Notes: generated from the sequence alone by a model not told the origin. DNA of 64,000 nt from Bacillota bacterium (GCA_023397475.1 JAEWUD010000049.1:1-64000); one strand, 5' to 3'. Shown: positions 1 through 8,487, numbered from the stretch's first letter. Numbers and translations are program-made.

Positions 1-449
1 GCGGATTCAGCCGCCACATCAGCTTCCTTCGTATTCAGGACAAAGAAGGTCGGCAACGTAACGTCCCCATCAACCGCTGCCGTGAATCCGATACTCGCAG
101 TCCCACCCGCGGGAATATCCTGATTCCATCCCAGGTTCTTCACGGTGTACACCCCGTTCGCATGTTCGAGAATGGCCGCATTCCAGATATTTGTGATCTC
201 ATAGGGGAAGTCGAAGGAGTAGGCAAAATTATCTATCGTCTCTGTCCCAGTATTTGTAATTGAAATTGTTCCATTACAGAAACCCTGCCACTGACTGTCA
301 ATCGACATTACGGCCTTGAGTCCGTTCGAATCGACGATCGTTCCGGGTACTGCCTCTTGTGCGTTGACACGGCTCATTGTAACGAGCGGCAGGAGCATGA
401 AAAAAGCTAGAAAACAAGAACATACTTTTTTTCTATAATGCATCTTCAT
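1..449 (-). CDS. Secreted protein with CBM2-like carbohydrate-binding module (3' end missing)
   Basis: Minus-strand reading frame that is open from an ATG at 449 to the window edge, so only about 149 N-terminal residues are visible. It begins with a Lys/Arg-rich start and a hydrophobic core ending near VNAQEA, a typical Sec signal peptide. Residues about 45-135 look like a family 2 carbohydrate-binding module: SITNTGTETIDNF, then NIWNA, then NLGWNQDIPAGGTASIGF, which matches the usual CBM2 run of Trp, Asn and PAGG-type positions. It is therefore probably exported and binds a polysaccharide or a cell-wall glycan; the catalytic or other domain lies outside the window. GAGGT lies about 6 bp before the ATG; a second in-frame ATG at 443 is possible. 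A strong promoter lies upstream. Confidence 0.75.
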   Translation of the reverse strand, partial: MKMHYRKKVCSCFLAFFMLLPLVTMSRVNAQEAVPGTIVDSNGLKAVMSIDSQWQGFCNGTISITNTGTETIDNFAYSFDFPYEITNIWNAAILEHANGVYTVKNLGWNQDIPAGGTASIGFTAAVDGDVTLPTFFVLNTKEADVAAES

Positions 450-506
450 CGGTCGACCTCGCTGAACGTCTGCTATTTAAAATATGCTTCAATGTCATCG
501 ATTAAT

Positions 507-536
507 AAATATTTACATAATATATTGTAAATATTT
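507..536. promoter_or_regulatory. Inverted repeat overlapping the -10 region, candidate operator
   Basis: Perfect 11-bp arms AAATATTTACA (507-517) and TGTAAATATTT (526-536) separated by 8 bp. The palindrome covers the spacer and -10 element of the promoter at 517-545, so a bound protein would block RNA polymerase. No cognate regulator gene is visible in the window. Confidence 0.5.
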
Positions 537-545
537 GCTTGTCAA
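517..545 (-). promoter_or_regulatory. Sigma-A promoter of the CBM2-like protein gene
   Basis: Read on the minus strand: -35 TTGACA (540-545), 17-bp spacer, -10 TATTAT (517-522). The match is near consensus and the promoter points at the gene starting at 449. Confidence 0.75.
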
Positions 546-617
546 TCATTCGAATCTTCGTAAACACGAGCGTCTAGACATGCATTTCGTTGTGAAAAAA
601 TCACCGCGCGAGCCGCC

Positions 618-807
618 GCACATACGAAAACCCGCAGAGTGATCAGTTTCGTATGTGCCTCAATGACAAATAACCGACGCCGGTCGGTTGCCGCGCATAC
701 GAAAACCCGTAAAGTGGTCATTTTCGTATGTGCCTCAATGACGAATAACCGCCGCCGGTCGGCCGCCGCACATACGAAATCCCGGGAATTGGCCAGTTTC
801 GTATGTC
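618..807. repeat. Array of three hairpin repeats with CATACGAAA arms
   Basis: Three units (about 618-658, 695-734, 768-807), period about 76 bp. Each is an inverted repeat with arms like CACATACGAAA and TTTCGTATGTG around a loop of about 17 nt. The units are separated by a related spacer containing CAATGAC and a GC-rich CCGGTCGG palindrome. This is the main content of the gene-free stretch 546-918; no convincing gene is seen there. Confidence 0.85.
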
Positions 808-918
808 CATTGGGTCACGCAAAGCCCGCCGGCGGAAAAGTATGGCAAAACTTTCTCGAGTCCGCGATGTACCAGCCGTCGAGAAGTCCTTGATCCGCCT
901 CCACCCTCCCCCACGCAC

Positions 919-947
919 AAAAAAAGACCCGGCACGCCGGGTCTTTT
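919..947 (-). terminator. Intrinsic terminator of proB
   Basis: Perfect inverted repeat AAAAGACCCGGC (922-933) and GCCGGGTCTTTT (936-947); on the minus strand it is followed by a run of seven T. It lies 25 bp past the proB stop. Confidence 0.85.
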
Positions 948-972
948 CACATGCAAATACCTTCTTCAGAAA

Positions 973-1809
973 TCAGACCGTGACCCTACAATTCGGCACA
1001 AAGAGTGTCCCGATGTCCGCGCCGTCGAGGATGTCCTCGAGGATCTGGGACTGGGAGCCCTCGGCGATGATGCCGGCGACATTGTTCGCGGTGGCGAGCA
1101 TCATTGCGGTGATCTTGGTCTGCATGCCGCCGGTGCCGAGCTTGCTGCCGGCGCCGCCGGCGGAATCGACCATTGCCTGATCGATCTCACAGACGATCGG
1201 GATGCGTTTGGCCGTCTCATTCTCGCGGGGGTTGGCGTCGTAGAGGCCGTCGATATCGGAGAGGATGACCAAGAGGTCAGCGTGGATGATCGAGGCGACG
1301 TGGGCGGACAGGGTGTCGTTGTCGCCGAAGGTGCCGTTGTGGAGAATTTCGGCGGTCGAGACGGTGTCGTTCTCGTTGACGATCGGGACGATGCCCTTCT
1401 CGATCAGGGCCTCGAAGGTGTTGGAGATATTTTCGCGCGTGATCGGATCGTCGAGATCGTCCTTCGTCAGGAGGATCTGCGCGACGACGTGGCTGTATTC
1501 GGCGAAGCAACGGCTGTAGACGTTCATCAGTTCGCATTGCCCGACGGCGGCGATCGCCTGTTTGTCGCGCATGGCGGACGGCTTCTCTTTCAGGTCGAGG
1601 CAGCCGACGCCGACGCCGATTGCGCCTGAGGTGACGAGGATGACCTCGCGGCCCGCGTTCATGAGGCTCGCGATCGCCCGGGAGAGGCGCTCGATATTGC
1701 GAAGATTCATGCGGCCGTTGTCATACGTGATCGTCGATGTGCCGACCTTGATGACAATGCGGCGTGCATTGCTTACGGATTCTCTGGCATTCTTCTCTGT
1801 CTCGGACAT
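973..1809 (-). CDS. proB: Glutamate 5-kinase
   Basis: Phosphorylates L-glutamate with ATP to gamma-glutamyl phosphate, the first committed step of proline synthesis in the cytoplasm. The 278-residue protein is an amino-acid-kinase domain: IVIKVGTST near residue 19 (phosphate-binding strand), TSGAIGVGVG near 60, NENDTVS and GDNDTLSAHVA in the middle (substrate and Mg binding), and LSDIDGLYDANP near 180. It lacks the C-terminal PUA domain of the E. coli enzyme, as is common in Firmicutes. It stands alone: proA, its usual partner, is not next to it on either side. It has its own terminator. Confidence 0.93.
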   Translation of the reverse strand: MSETEKNARESVSNARRIVIKVGTSTITYDNGRMNLRNIERLSRAIASLMNAGREVILVTSGAIGVGVGCLDLKEKPSAMRDKQAIAAVGQCELMNVYSRCFAEYSHVVAQILLTKDDLDDPITRENISNTFEALIEKGIVPIVNENDTVSTAEILHNGTFGDNDTLSAHVASIIHADLLVILSDIDGLYDANPRENETAKRIPIVCEIDQAMVDSAGGAGSKLGTGGMQTKITAMMLATANNVAGIIAEGSQSQILEDILDGADIGTLFVPNCRVTV

Positions 1810-2051
1810 TCGCGTAAACCCCTATCGTCGGTGTTCGACCGACTGTCAAAAAATGCGCCTCGCCATAGCTTTGCAAAGCGCCGCCGGACATTCCCGGACA
1901 CTATTTTACAGAATAATACCGAAAGGCGAAAAAAGCAAGAAGCGGCCGGGGTTTGAAGGGAATCCGTCGTGTTTTTGTCTCCTGAGCCGCTGCGTGCGTG
2001 ACGCAGGTTTTCCCGCCGCGAAAATCCCATAAGCGATTCTTGTCAAATTCA

Positions 2052-2081
2052 TTGACACGGAACCGCGGGCGTCTATATAAT
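2052..2081 (+). promoter_or_regulatory. Sigma-A promoter of the XRE-pot operon
   Basis: TTGACA (2052-2057), 18-bp spacer, TATAAT (2076-2081), about 135 bp before the regulator gene at 2216. Perfect -35 and -10 hexamers. Nothing else is recognisable in the gap 1810-2215. Confidence 0.8.
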
Positions 2082-2215
2082 GTGTAACGATAGTTGAGTA
2101 ATAGTAAACTTCCGGTCGAGAACGCATCGTTTCGCGAGCCAGGGGTTGAAGTACCGGAAATGTCGCTCTCTGTAGGAGTTCGACGCACGTTTTCGAGAGA
2201 TAAGGGAGGCCGGTT

Positions 2216-2755
2216 ATGGTCATCGGAGAAAAGATCCGTTTTCTGCGACAACAGAATCGCCTGACGCAGGAGGAACTCGCCGATCGGTGCGAACTGTCGA
2301 AGAGTTTCATCTCCCTTCTGGAGCGCGATATGACGTCGCCCTCCATTCTCACGCTCAAAATTATTCTCGAGACGCTCGGCACCGATATCGCGGCCTTTTT
2401 CAGCGAGCCGGCGGAGGAGACGGTCGTCTTCTCGGCGGAGGACTACGCGGTGAAGCGCAGCGACGAGGAGAAGAGCGAGTTGTGCTGGCTGATTCCGAAC
2501 GCGCAGAAGAACGCGATGGAGCCGGTCCTGCTGACGCTCGACGCCGATGGGCAGACCTATCCGGATAACCCGCACGAGGGCGAGGAGTTCGGCTATGTGC
2601 TCGAGGGGACGATCACGCTTTACGTTGGCAAGAAGAAGTACACGGTACGGCACGGCGAGAGCTTCCTGTTCACGCCGGACAAGCCGCATTATCTGGCGAA
2701 TCGGGGGAAACGGCCGGCGAAGCTGCTCTGGGTCTCCTCCCCGCCAACATTCTAA
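2216..2755 (+). CDS. XRE-family regulator with cupin sensor domain
   Basis: DNA-binding regulator of 179 residues. Residues about 3-58 form an XRE helix-turn-helix (IRFLRQQNRLTQEELADRC, then SKSFISLLER). Residues about 105-175 form a cupin_2 barrel (HEGEEFGYVLEGTITLYVG, GESFLFTPDKPHYLAN). This two-domain layout is that of PuuR-type regulators, many of which sense polyamines or related small molecules. It lies directly upstream of potABCD on the same strand and behind a strong promoter, so local control of polyamine uptake is the likely role; that is inference from context. RBS AGGGAGG precedes the ATG. Confidence 0.88.
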   Translation: MVIGEKIRFLRQQNRLTQEELADRCELSKSFISLLERDMTSPSILTLKIILETLGTDIAAFFSEPAEETVVFSAEDYAVKRSDEEKSELCWLIPNAQKNAMEPVLLTLDADGQTYPDNPHEGEEFGYVLEGTITLYVGKKKYTVRHGESFLFTPDKPHYLANRGKRPAKLLWVSSPPTF

Positions 2756-2761
2756 TCCTCT

Positions 2762-2795
2762 TTCTGATCTTCATTCTGATCTTCATTCTGATCCT
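2762..2795. repeat. Short tandem repeat, 12-bp unit
   Basis: The unit TTCTGATCTTCA is present almost three times just after the regulator stop codon, in the leader of potA. It may be a slippage-prone tract; no function is evident. Confidence 0.7.
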
Positions 2796-2870
2796 CTCAA
2801 GGGAATCGCGAAAAGAACCGCACCGACATCGACTGATCAACCGACCCCAAATGAACCGGAGGACAATGCT

Positions 2871-4046
2871 ATGGCAGACAACGTGCATCCTCAGAGCCCC
2901 GTCCAGCTTCTTCCCGACGCGACGGGCCGGGCGCACATCATTGAGATTCAGGGATTGAACAAGAGCTTCGGCGACTTGGCTGTCCTCAAGGATATTACCT
3001 TCTATATTCGCAACAACGAGTTTCTGACGCTTTTGGGGCCTTCCGGCTGCGGCAAGTCGACGATGCTCCGCATTCTGGCGGGCTTCGAGGAGGCCGGCTC
3101 CGGCACGGTACTTTTCGAGGGCAAAGACCTGCTCGGCGTTCCCGCGCACAAGCGCCAGTTGAATACGGTGTTCCAGCGGTACGCCCTGTTCCCGCACCTC
3201 AATGTCTTTGACAATGTCGCATTCGGCCTGCGCCTCAAGAAGGTGGCGAAGGCGGAGATCGAGTCGCGCGTCAAGGAGGCCTTGGCGACGGTCGGATTGT
3301 CCGGCTTTGAGAAGCGCTGGGTCGACCAGATCAGCGGCGGACAGATGCAACGCGTGGCGATTGCGCGCGCGATCATCAACCGGCCGCGCGTTCTTCTTCT
3401 CGACGAGCCGCTCGGCGCGCTCGACCTGAAGATGCGCAAGGAGATGCAGTTGGAGCTCAAGGAGATGCAGCGCGAACTCGGTATCACGTTCGTCTTCGTC
3501 ACACATGACCAGGAAGAGGCGCTGACGATGTCCGACACGATTATCGTCATGAAGGACGGCGTCATCCAGCAGATCGGGACGCCTACCGATATCTATAACG
3601 AGCCCAAGAACGCTTACGTCGCCGATTTCATCGGCGAATCCAATATCATTTGCGGCAAGATGGAGAAGGATTTCGAGGTTGTTTTCGCGGGCAAGGCGTT
3701 TACCTGCGTGGACCCGCGGTTTCCCGAGGCCCCGGCGGGAGAAGACCCGATCGACGTCGTCATTCGCCCTGAGGATATTTACGTCAAGGAAGAGAATCCG
3801 GACCATATCAACGGCACGGTCACCTCAATCGTATTCAAGGGTGTGCATTACGAGATTCTTGTCGACGGCGACGACGGCTTCACCTGGATGATCCATGATG
3901 TCGATCCGGTCGTCATCGGTCAGCGCATCGGCATGACCTTCGACCCCGATGATATTCACATCATGCGCAAATCCGAGATGTCGCCGGATCGCAGATCCAT
4001 CGACGCCACGGATGAACCGCTTCCCGCCATACTGGAAGACGTCTGA
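2871..4046 (+). CDS. potA: Spermidine/putrescine ABC transporter ATP-binding protein
   Basis: ATPase that drives polyamine import. 391 residues from the ATG at 2871, which has GGAGG eight bases upstream; longer in-frame extensions lie inside the upstream gene and leader and are rejected. Walker A GPSGCGKST, Q-loop region FQRYALFPH, signature ISGGQMQRVAIARA (Ile instead of the usual Leu), Walker B VLLLDEPLGALD and switch FVTHDQEEA are all present. The last about 120 residues form a TOBE-like regulatory domain (VVIRPEDIYV). It is followed after 12 bp by potB; potB, potC and potD then overlap by 4 nt each, so the four are one operon. Confidence 0.93.
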   Translation: MADNVHPQSPVQLLPDATGRAHIIEIQGLNKSFGDLAVLKDITFYIRNNEFLTLLGPSGCGKSTMLRILAGFEEAGSGTVLFEGKDLLGVPAHKRQLNTVFQRYALFPHLNVFDNVAFGLRLKKVAKAEIESRVKEALATVGLSGFEKRWVDQISGGQMQRVAIARAIINRPRVLLLDEPLGALDLKMRKEMQLELKEMQRELGITFVFVTHDQEEALTMSDTIIVMKDGVIQQIGTPTDIYNEPKNAYVADFIGESNIICGKMEKDFEVVFAGKAFTCVDPRFPEAPAGEDPIDVVIRPEDIYVKEENPDHINGTVTSIVFKGVHYEILVDGDDGFTWMIHDVDPVVIGQRIGMTFDPDDIHIMRKSEMSPDRRSIDATDEPLPAILEDV

Positions 4047-4058
4047 GAAAGGAGCCGG

Positions 4059-5513
4059 ATGATGCAAGGTCTACGCGATCCGATTCGTGCCTATCTGCGA
4101 CGCCTCGCCGAGGTGCCGCTTCACTTGCGCGCGCTCCTCGTGCCGGCGATTCTCCTGATCGTCTCCTTCTTCCTGCCCGGGATGTCGCTGGTCCTTTTCA
4201 CGCGCGAAAAACTCCGCCTGTCTCTCTCTTCGATCTTGACGAGCGGCGCGATGCGGCTGACGATCCACGAGGCACCCTTTACCCTGTCCTTTGGCGACGC
4301 AACGCCGTTTCTCGTTCTGGCTCTGCTGATTCCCATCGTGATTGCCGCGCTGGTTCTCCTCTATCCGGTTATTACAGCGCGAGTTCCGGGCCGGGCGATC
4401 TCGGCGGTGACGCTGATCCTCTTCGTCGTCGGATTATTCACAAGACTCCTGGCCCTCTCGCGATTGGTGCCGGCAAGTTTTCTGACGCAGGCCGGCCTTA
4501 GCTCGGGGGATCTTCATTTCGCGGCGACGGCGATCGAGAACGTCGCGATTCTCCTCGCGATCATCGGAGCGATTCTCGCGTTCTTCGGCACGCTCGGGAT
4601 TGTCGTGCGCGTCAAGATGCTATCCTATCCCTACTTCCTGTGGCTGATTGTTTTTACGATCCTACCTTTACTCTTGATCTTCTTCGCGGCGTTTTTCGAG
4701 AAAAATCCGGACGGGAGCCTAAGCTTCACGATCGACGGTTTCCGTCAACTTCTTGTCGACCGCGTCGTTGATACGGACTTCTACGGAATTCCCTTAAAGC
4801 TCCAGGAGTATTTCTCGGTCTTCCTGCACAGCCTCGACTATGCGGTGTCGACGACGATCGGGTGTCTTCTGATCGCCTACCCGCTCGCGTACGTTTTGGC
4901 CGCGCGGACGCGCCGCTTGCACAGCGACTCGAGCCTGATGCTGATGTTTTTCGTGTTGCCGATGTGGATCAATACCATGCTTCGCACGTACGCGTGGCGC
5001 GCATTTTTCGGGCAGACCGGCGTATTGAACAACCTCCTTCTGAGCCTTCATGTGATCAGCGATCCGATTCTGTTCCTGAAGCTCGACCTTCTCTCCGACT
5101 TCATCATCAAGCTCGTCCTCGTCAACGACTTCCTGCCGTTCATGTTGCTTCCGATCTACTCGGTCCTGGTGAAGCTCGACGACAACGTCAAACAGGCGGC
5201 GCACGATCTCGGAGCCAACGCGCGCCAGACCTTTTTTCGCGTCGTACTGCCGCTGTCGATGCCCGGTGTCATCTCCGGAATCCAGATGGTCTTCATGCCT
5301 TCCCTGACCTTCTACATGATTCCCGACATCATCAGCGAGGGTAGCGTGACCACCATCGGATCGACCGTACAGGCCTTCATCCTGAGCGAGAGCGCCACAC
5401 AACAGCTCGCCGGCAACGTACTGTCCCTGCTCTTACTGATCTTCGTTCTCATCACGATGGGCATCCTTCGGAATTCCGATCGTGAATCCGGGGGAGGAGG
5501 TATGATCTTATGA
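4059..5513 (+). CDS. potB: Polyamine ABC transporter permease with N-terminal membrane extension
   Basis: Inner-membrane permease of the polyamine importer. The C-terminal about 290 residues are a normal PotB domain, with the coupling-helix EAA-type motif around AAHDLGANARQTFFRVVLPLSMPG. The protein is 484 residues, whereas PotB is usually about 280. The extra about 190 N-terminal residues carry roughly four hydrophobic segments (about residues 25-47, 80-105, 110-132 and 160-185) before the first permease segment. The start ATGATG at 4059/4062 follows AAAGGAG, so the extension is translated. Its role is unknown. Confidence 0.9.
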   Translation: MMQGLRDPIRAYLRRLAEVPLHLRALLVPAILLIVSFFLPGMSLVLFTREKLRLSLSSILTSGAMRLTIHEAPFTLSFGDATPFLVLALLIPIVIAALVLLYPVITARVPGRAISAVTLILFVVGLFTRLLALSRLVPASFLTQAGLSSGDLHFAATAIENVAILLAIIGAILAFFGTLGIVVRVKMLSYPYFLWLIVFTILPLLLIFFAAFFEKNPDGSLSFTIDGFRQLLVDRVVDTDFYGIPLKLQEYFSVFLHSLDYAVSTTIGCLLIAYPLAYVLAARTRRLHSDSSLMLMFFVLPMWINTMLRTYAWRAFFGQTGVLNNLLLSLHVISDPILFLKLDLLSDFIIKLVLVNDFLPFMLLPIYSVLVKLDDNVKQAAHDLGANARQTFFRVVLPLSMPGVISGIQMVFMPSLTFYMIPDIISEGSVTTIGSTVQAFILSESATQQLAGNVLSLLLLIFVLITMGILRNSDRESGGGGMIL

Positions 5514-6334
5514 GGAAACTGAAGCTCCTGTTCCCGAACATCTATATTGCGCTCGTCTTCGTATTCCTCTACCTGCCGATCGCGGTCCTGATCGTCTTCT
5601 CCTTCAACTCGGTGCCGAAGTCCTTCATCTGGGGCGGCTTCACGCTCGATAACTACGCGCGCCTCTTCAGCGGCAACGACGGCGGAGAATTGCTCGCCTC
5701 GCTCCTTACCACCCTGCGCGTCGCCGCGATTGCCTCGATCTCCGCGACCTTTCTGGCCGTTGTCTCCTGCCTCGGGCTCTCCTATTTCTCGAAAAAAGTC
5801 CAGACGCTGGTCCTCAACGTCACCTATGTGCCGAACATCATGCCCGAGCTCGTCACCGGCATTTCCTTCATGCTCCTTTTCGCCTTCATCGGCGTTCCCA
5901 AGGGCGAAGTTACGCTGGTACTCGCGCACATCGCGTTCTGCGTCCCGTTCGCGGTTCTGTCAATCAACCCGAAGCTCCGCCAGCTCGACAAGAACCTGTC
6001 CGAGGCGGCGCGCGATCTCGGCGCGACCCAACTGCAGGCGATCCTCAAGGTCATTATCCCCGAGATCATGCCCGGCATCGTCTCGAGTATTCTCTTGACC
6101 TTCACCCTCTCGGTCGACGATTACCTCGTCAGCAACTTCAACGTCGACAGCACGGTGCAGACCCTGCCGATGACCATCTACTCGATGGCCAAGCACGGCG
6201 TCAACCCGAAGATGAATGCGCTGACGACCATCATGTTCCTCGCCATCTTCCTGCTGCTCTTGGCAGCCAACATCAAGTCCATAGCCGAAACGCACGAAAA
6301 GAAGAAGAAAATCAAGGAGGTCCTCAAGAAATGA
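5510..6334 (+). CDS. potC: Polyamine ABC transporter permease
   Basis: Second permease subunit, 274 residues, with six predicted membrane segments and the coupling-helix motif AARDLGATQLQAILKVIIPE. The family is the PotC/BPD_transp_1 type that pairs with PotB to form the channel. The start overlaps the potB stop by four bases (ATGA), which implies translational coupling. The length is normal for the family. Confidence 0.92.
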   Translation: MRKLKLLFPNIYIALVFVFLYLPIAVLIVFSFNSVPKSFIWGGFTLDNYARLFSGNDGGELLASLLTTLRVAAIASISATFLAVVSCLGLSYFSKKVQTLVLNVTYVPNIMPELVTGISFMLLFAFIGVPKGEVTLVLAHIAFCVPFAVLSINPKLRQLDKNLSEAARDLGATQLQAILKVIIPEIMPGIVSSILLTFTLSVDDYLVSNFNVDSTVQTLPMTIYSMAKHGVNPKMNALTTIMFLAIFLLLLAANIKSIAETHEKKKKIKEVLKK

Positions 6335-7545
6335 AGCAATTGTTCTCTGCCCACTCCGGTTCCATGGTTCACACCGGTCTTGCCCGTCGCATCGCTCGCG
6401 CAGGCCTTGTCCGTCGCCTCGCCCGCGCGGCACTTGCCGGAGTCATCCTCTCGTCCCTTCTCCTCGCGTCCGCGTGCAGCACAACGCCGATTACGGTTGA
6501 CGACTCCCAGGCAAACGAGAAGACACAGATCGTCGTCTACAACTGGGGCGACTATATCGCAGAAGATACGATCGAGAAGTTCGAGAAGGCCTATCCGCAA
6601 TACGAGGTCGTTTACCGGCTTTTCGAGACAAATGAGACGATGTATCCGAACCTTACCAACAGCTACGACGTCATCATCCCGTCGGACTATATGGTCTGCC
6701 GTCTGTTGCGTGAAGAGAAGCTGCAGAAGCTCGACATGACTCTTCTCCCGAACGTGACCAAAAACATGGACCCAATGTTCAATGACGTCACCTACGATCT
6801 GGATCCGGCAATCTCCGAGAGCGTCATGTCCTATGCGGTTCCGTACCTCTTCTGCACCGTCGGCCTCGTCTATGACGCGAACAAAGTTACATTGGACCCA
6901 ACATCGACAGATCCGCAGGATATCTGGGGCGTACTTTTCGATACGCAGTATAAGAACATGGTCGGAATGTATGACAGCATGCGCGAATCCGTCGGCGTCG
7001 CGCTGAACTACTACGGCTACAGCCTGAATTCGCTCAATACATCGGAGCTCGATCAAGCCTCTGCTCTTCTTCTGGAACAGAAGAAGAATGTCGCGCCGAC
7101 CTACGGCGTCGATAACCTGAAGGACAAACTCGCGGCCGGAGAACTTGTCGCGGCCGAAGCCTGGTCGGGAGATCACCTCGTCATCCTCGACCGTATCGAG
7201 GAACTCGGCAACTCCGACAAGATCGACCTGCAGTACGCGCTGCCGAGCGGTTCCAACTGGGCCGTCGACATGATGTGCGTTCCCGCAAACGCCAAGAACG
7301 TCGAGGGCGCACACGCCTTCATCAACTTCATGTACGATCCCGATGTCGCCTTCGCCAACTGCGATTACGTCGGCTACTCGACACCGAATGTCGCCGCACG
7401 CGAAATGCTCGACGACGAGATCAAGAACAACAAGAACTACTATCCGGATACAGAGACCTTCGCGACGCTCGAGCTCTTCTTCTCCAGCGCAGAGATTGAA
7501 GAGACCTACTCCGAGCTCTGGAACACCGTCAAGGCGTCGTCCTGA
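6331..7545 (+). CDS. potD: Polyamine-binding lipoprotein
   Basis: Extracytoplasmic substrate-binding protein, 404 residues, tethered as a lipoprotein: an Arg-rich N-terminus, a hydrophobic stretch and the lipobox LLASAC near residue 50. The mature part starts with the typical PotD sequence QIVVYNWGDYIAEDTIEKFE, and contains YDVIIPSDYMV and EAWSGDH, the last being part of the polyamine site in the family. The signal region is longer than usual because about 25 residues precede the hydrophobic core. It overlaps potC by four bases and completes the operon. Confidence 0.92.
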   Translation: MKQLFSAHSGSMVHTGLARRIARAGLVRRLARAALAGVILSSLLLASACSTTPITVDDSQANEKTQIVVYNWGDYIAEDTIEKFEKAYPQYEVVYRLFETNETMYPNLTNSYDVIIPSDYMVCRLLREEKLQKLDMTLLPNVTKNMDPMFNDVTYDLDPAISESVMSYAVPYLFCTVGLVYDANKVTLDPTSTDPQDIWGVLFDTQYKNMVGMYDSMRESVGVALNYYGYSLNSLNTSELDQASALLLEQKKNVAPTYGVDNLKDKLAAGELVAAEAWSGDHLVILDRIEELGNSDKIDLQYALPSGSNWAVDMMCVPANAKNVEGAHAFINFMYDPDVAFANCDYVGYSTPNVAAREMLDDEIKNNKNYYPDTETFATLELFFSSAEIEETYSELWNTVKASS

Positions 7546-7559
7546 CGCGGGACCTTCAC

Positions 7560-8051
7560 ATGCGTTTTGAACCAGACGAGAAATTATTGACACAGGAAGA
7601 TCGGGAGATACCGTGCTTCCGGGTGGTGGTCTCCCATCACCCGGTCGTGCTGTATCTCTCTTTTTCCCTGCTCCTCAATTCCGCCTACTACTTCGGCCGG
7701 CCTCTGATCCTGCCGGTCGATCCCTACTCCATTCTACTGACTCTGTTCGTTGTCTTGTGGTCAGGGTTCGCGCTCGCGTCTCTCCATGCACTCGGATCCT
7801 TCTTCTTCGACCGCGTCTACGTGACGACAAGACGCATCCACGGCCGACATCTCTCGCTCAAGCGCAGGCACTTCAGCATTGAGCTTGCGGAAATCAAGAA
7901 CGTGACGGTGACGGATGTATTTTTCGCGAGACCCTTCGGTTACGGTCGGTTGACGATAAAGACGTCGACCGGTGTTGTTCGATTGCATCACGTGCGAGAG
8001 CCGCGGCGGGTTCGTGAGGAAATACTGGCGTTGATGAAGCAGAAGAAGTAA
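7560..8051 (+). CDS. Membrane protein with bacterial PH domain
   Basis: 163 residues. Two hydrophobic segments (about residues 27-47 and 55-80) are followed by a PH-like domain of the bPH_2/YdbS type (RVYVTTRRIHGRHLSLKRRHFSIELAEIKNV is its core; GYGRLTIKTSTG follows). Proteins of this kind sit in the membrane and place the PH fold in the cytoplasm; the ligand is not known. The gene starts 14 bp after potD, so it may be co-transcribed, but nothing links it to polyamines. The ribosome binding site is weak, so the start is uncertain. Confidence 0.7.
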   Translation: MRFEPDEKLLTQEDREIPCFRVVVSHHPVVLYLSFSLLLNSAYYFGRPLILPVDPYSILLTLFVVLWSGFALASLHALGSFFFDRVYVTTRRIHGRHLSLKRRHFSIELAEIKNVTVTDVFFARPFGYGRLTIKTSTGVVRLHHVREPRRVREEILALMKQKK

Positions 8052-8053
8052 GA

Positions 8054-8078
8054 GCGGCGGCCCCCGGCGCGATAGTAT
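8054..8078. repeat. 25-bp direct repeat, left copy flanking the hairpin array
   Basis: GC-rich 25-mer beginning GCGGCGGCCCCCGGCGCG and ending ATAGTAT; an identical copy lies at 8488-8512. The two copies bracket the hairpin array at 8135-8434. Confidence 0.85.
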
Positions 8079-8134
8079 ATAGTACCGCTCGTAAGTCGTC
8101 GGACTCCACGGCGGGACAACGTTCAACATATGAG

Positions 8135-8434
8135 TATGGGCGAAAAGCACCTTACCTATCGATTTCGCCCATACTCCTTATCTTCTGTTTATGGGCGAAA
8201 TAAACCCCTTCCCCTGTTTTCGCCCATACTCTTCGCCGCCACCGCATCCTCGTAGTCTCGATTTTATGGGCGAAATGTGCCTTACCTATCGATTTCGCCC
8301 ATACTCCTTATCTTCTGTTTATGGGCGAAATAAACCCCTTCCCCTCGTTTTCGCCCATACTCTTCGTCGCCACCGCATCCTCGTAGTCTCGATTTTATGG
8401 GCGAAAAGCGCCTCATTCATCGATTTCGCCCATA
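8135..8434. repeat. Array of five hairpin repeats with TATGGGCGAAA arms
   Basis: Five inverted-repeat units (8135-8173, 8190-8228, 8265-8303, 8320-8359, 8396-8434). Arms are TATGGGCGAAA and TTTCGCCCATA; loops are 16-18 nt. Two loop types alternate (one with CTTACCTATCG, one with AAACCCCTTCCCC), as do two spacers of 17 and about 37 bp, so the true period is about 130 bp. It sits between converging genes and takes up most of the gene-free stretch 8052-8548. Confidence 0.9.
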
Positions 8435-8487
8435 GGGTACATCACCTCCGCGCACCTCCGCGCTCCTCTGCCCACTTCCGCTTATCG

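Noticed and set aside
639..893. Small frame with a repeated peptide (SFVCASMTNNRRRS)
   Set aside because: The repetition is simply the translation of the hairpin repeats at 618-807; no start signal.
2547..2870. Longer start for potA
   Set aside because: It would overlap the XRE-cupin gene and the tandem-repeat leader; the ATG at 2871 has a good ribosome binding site and gives the normal PotA length.
8135..8434. CRISPR array
   Set aside because: Units are long palindromes with alternating, repeated loops and spacers, so there are no unique spacers; no cas genes in the window.
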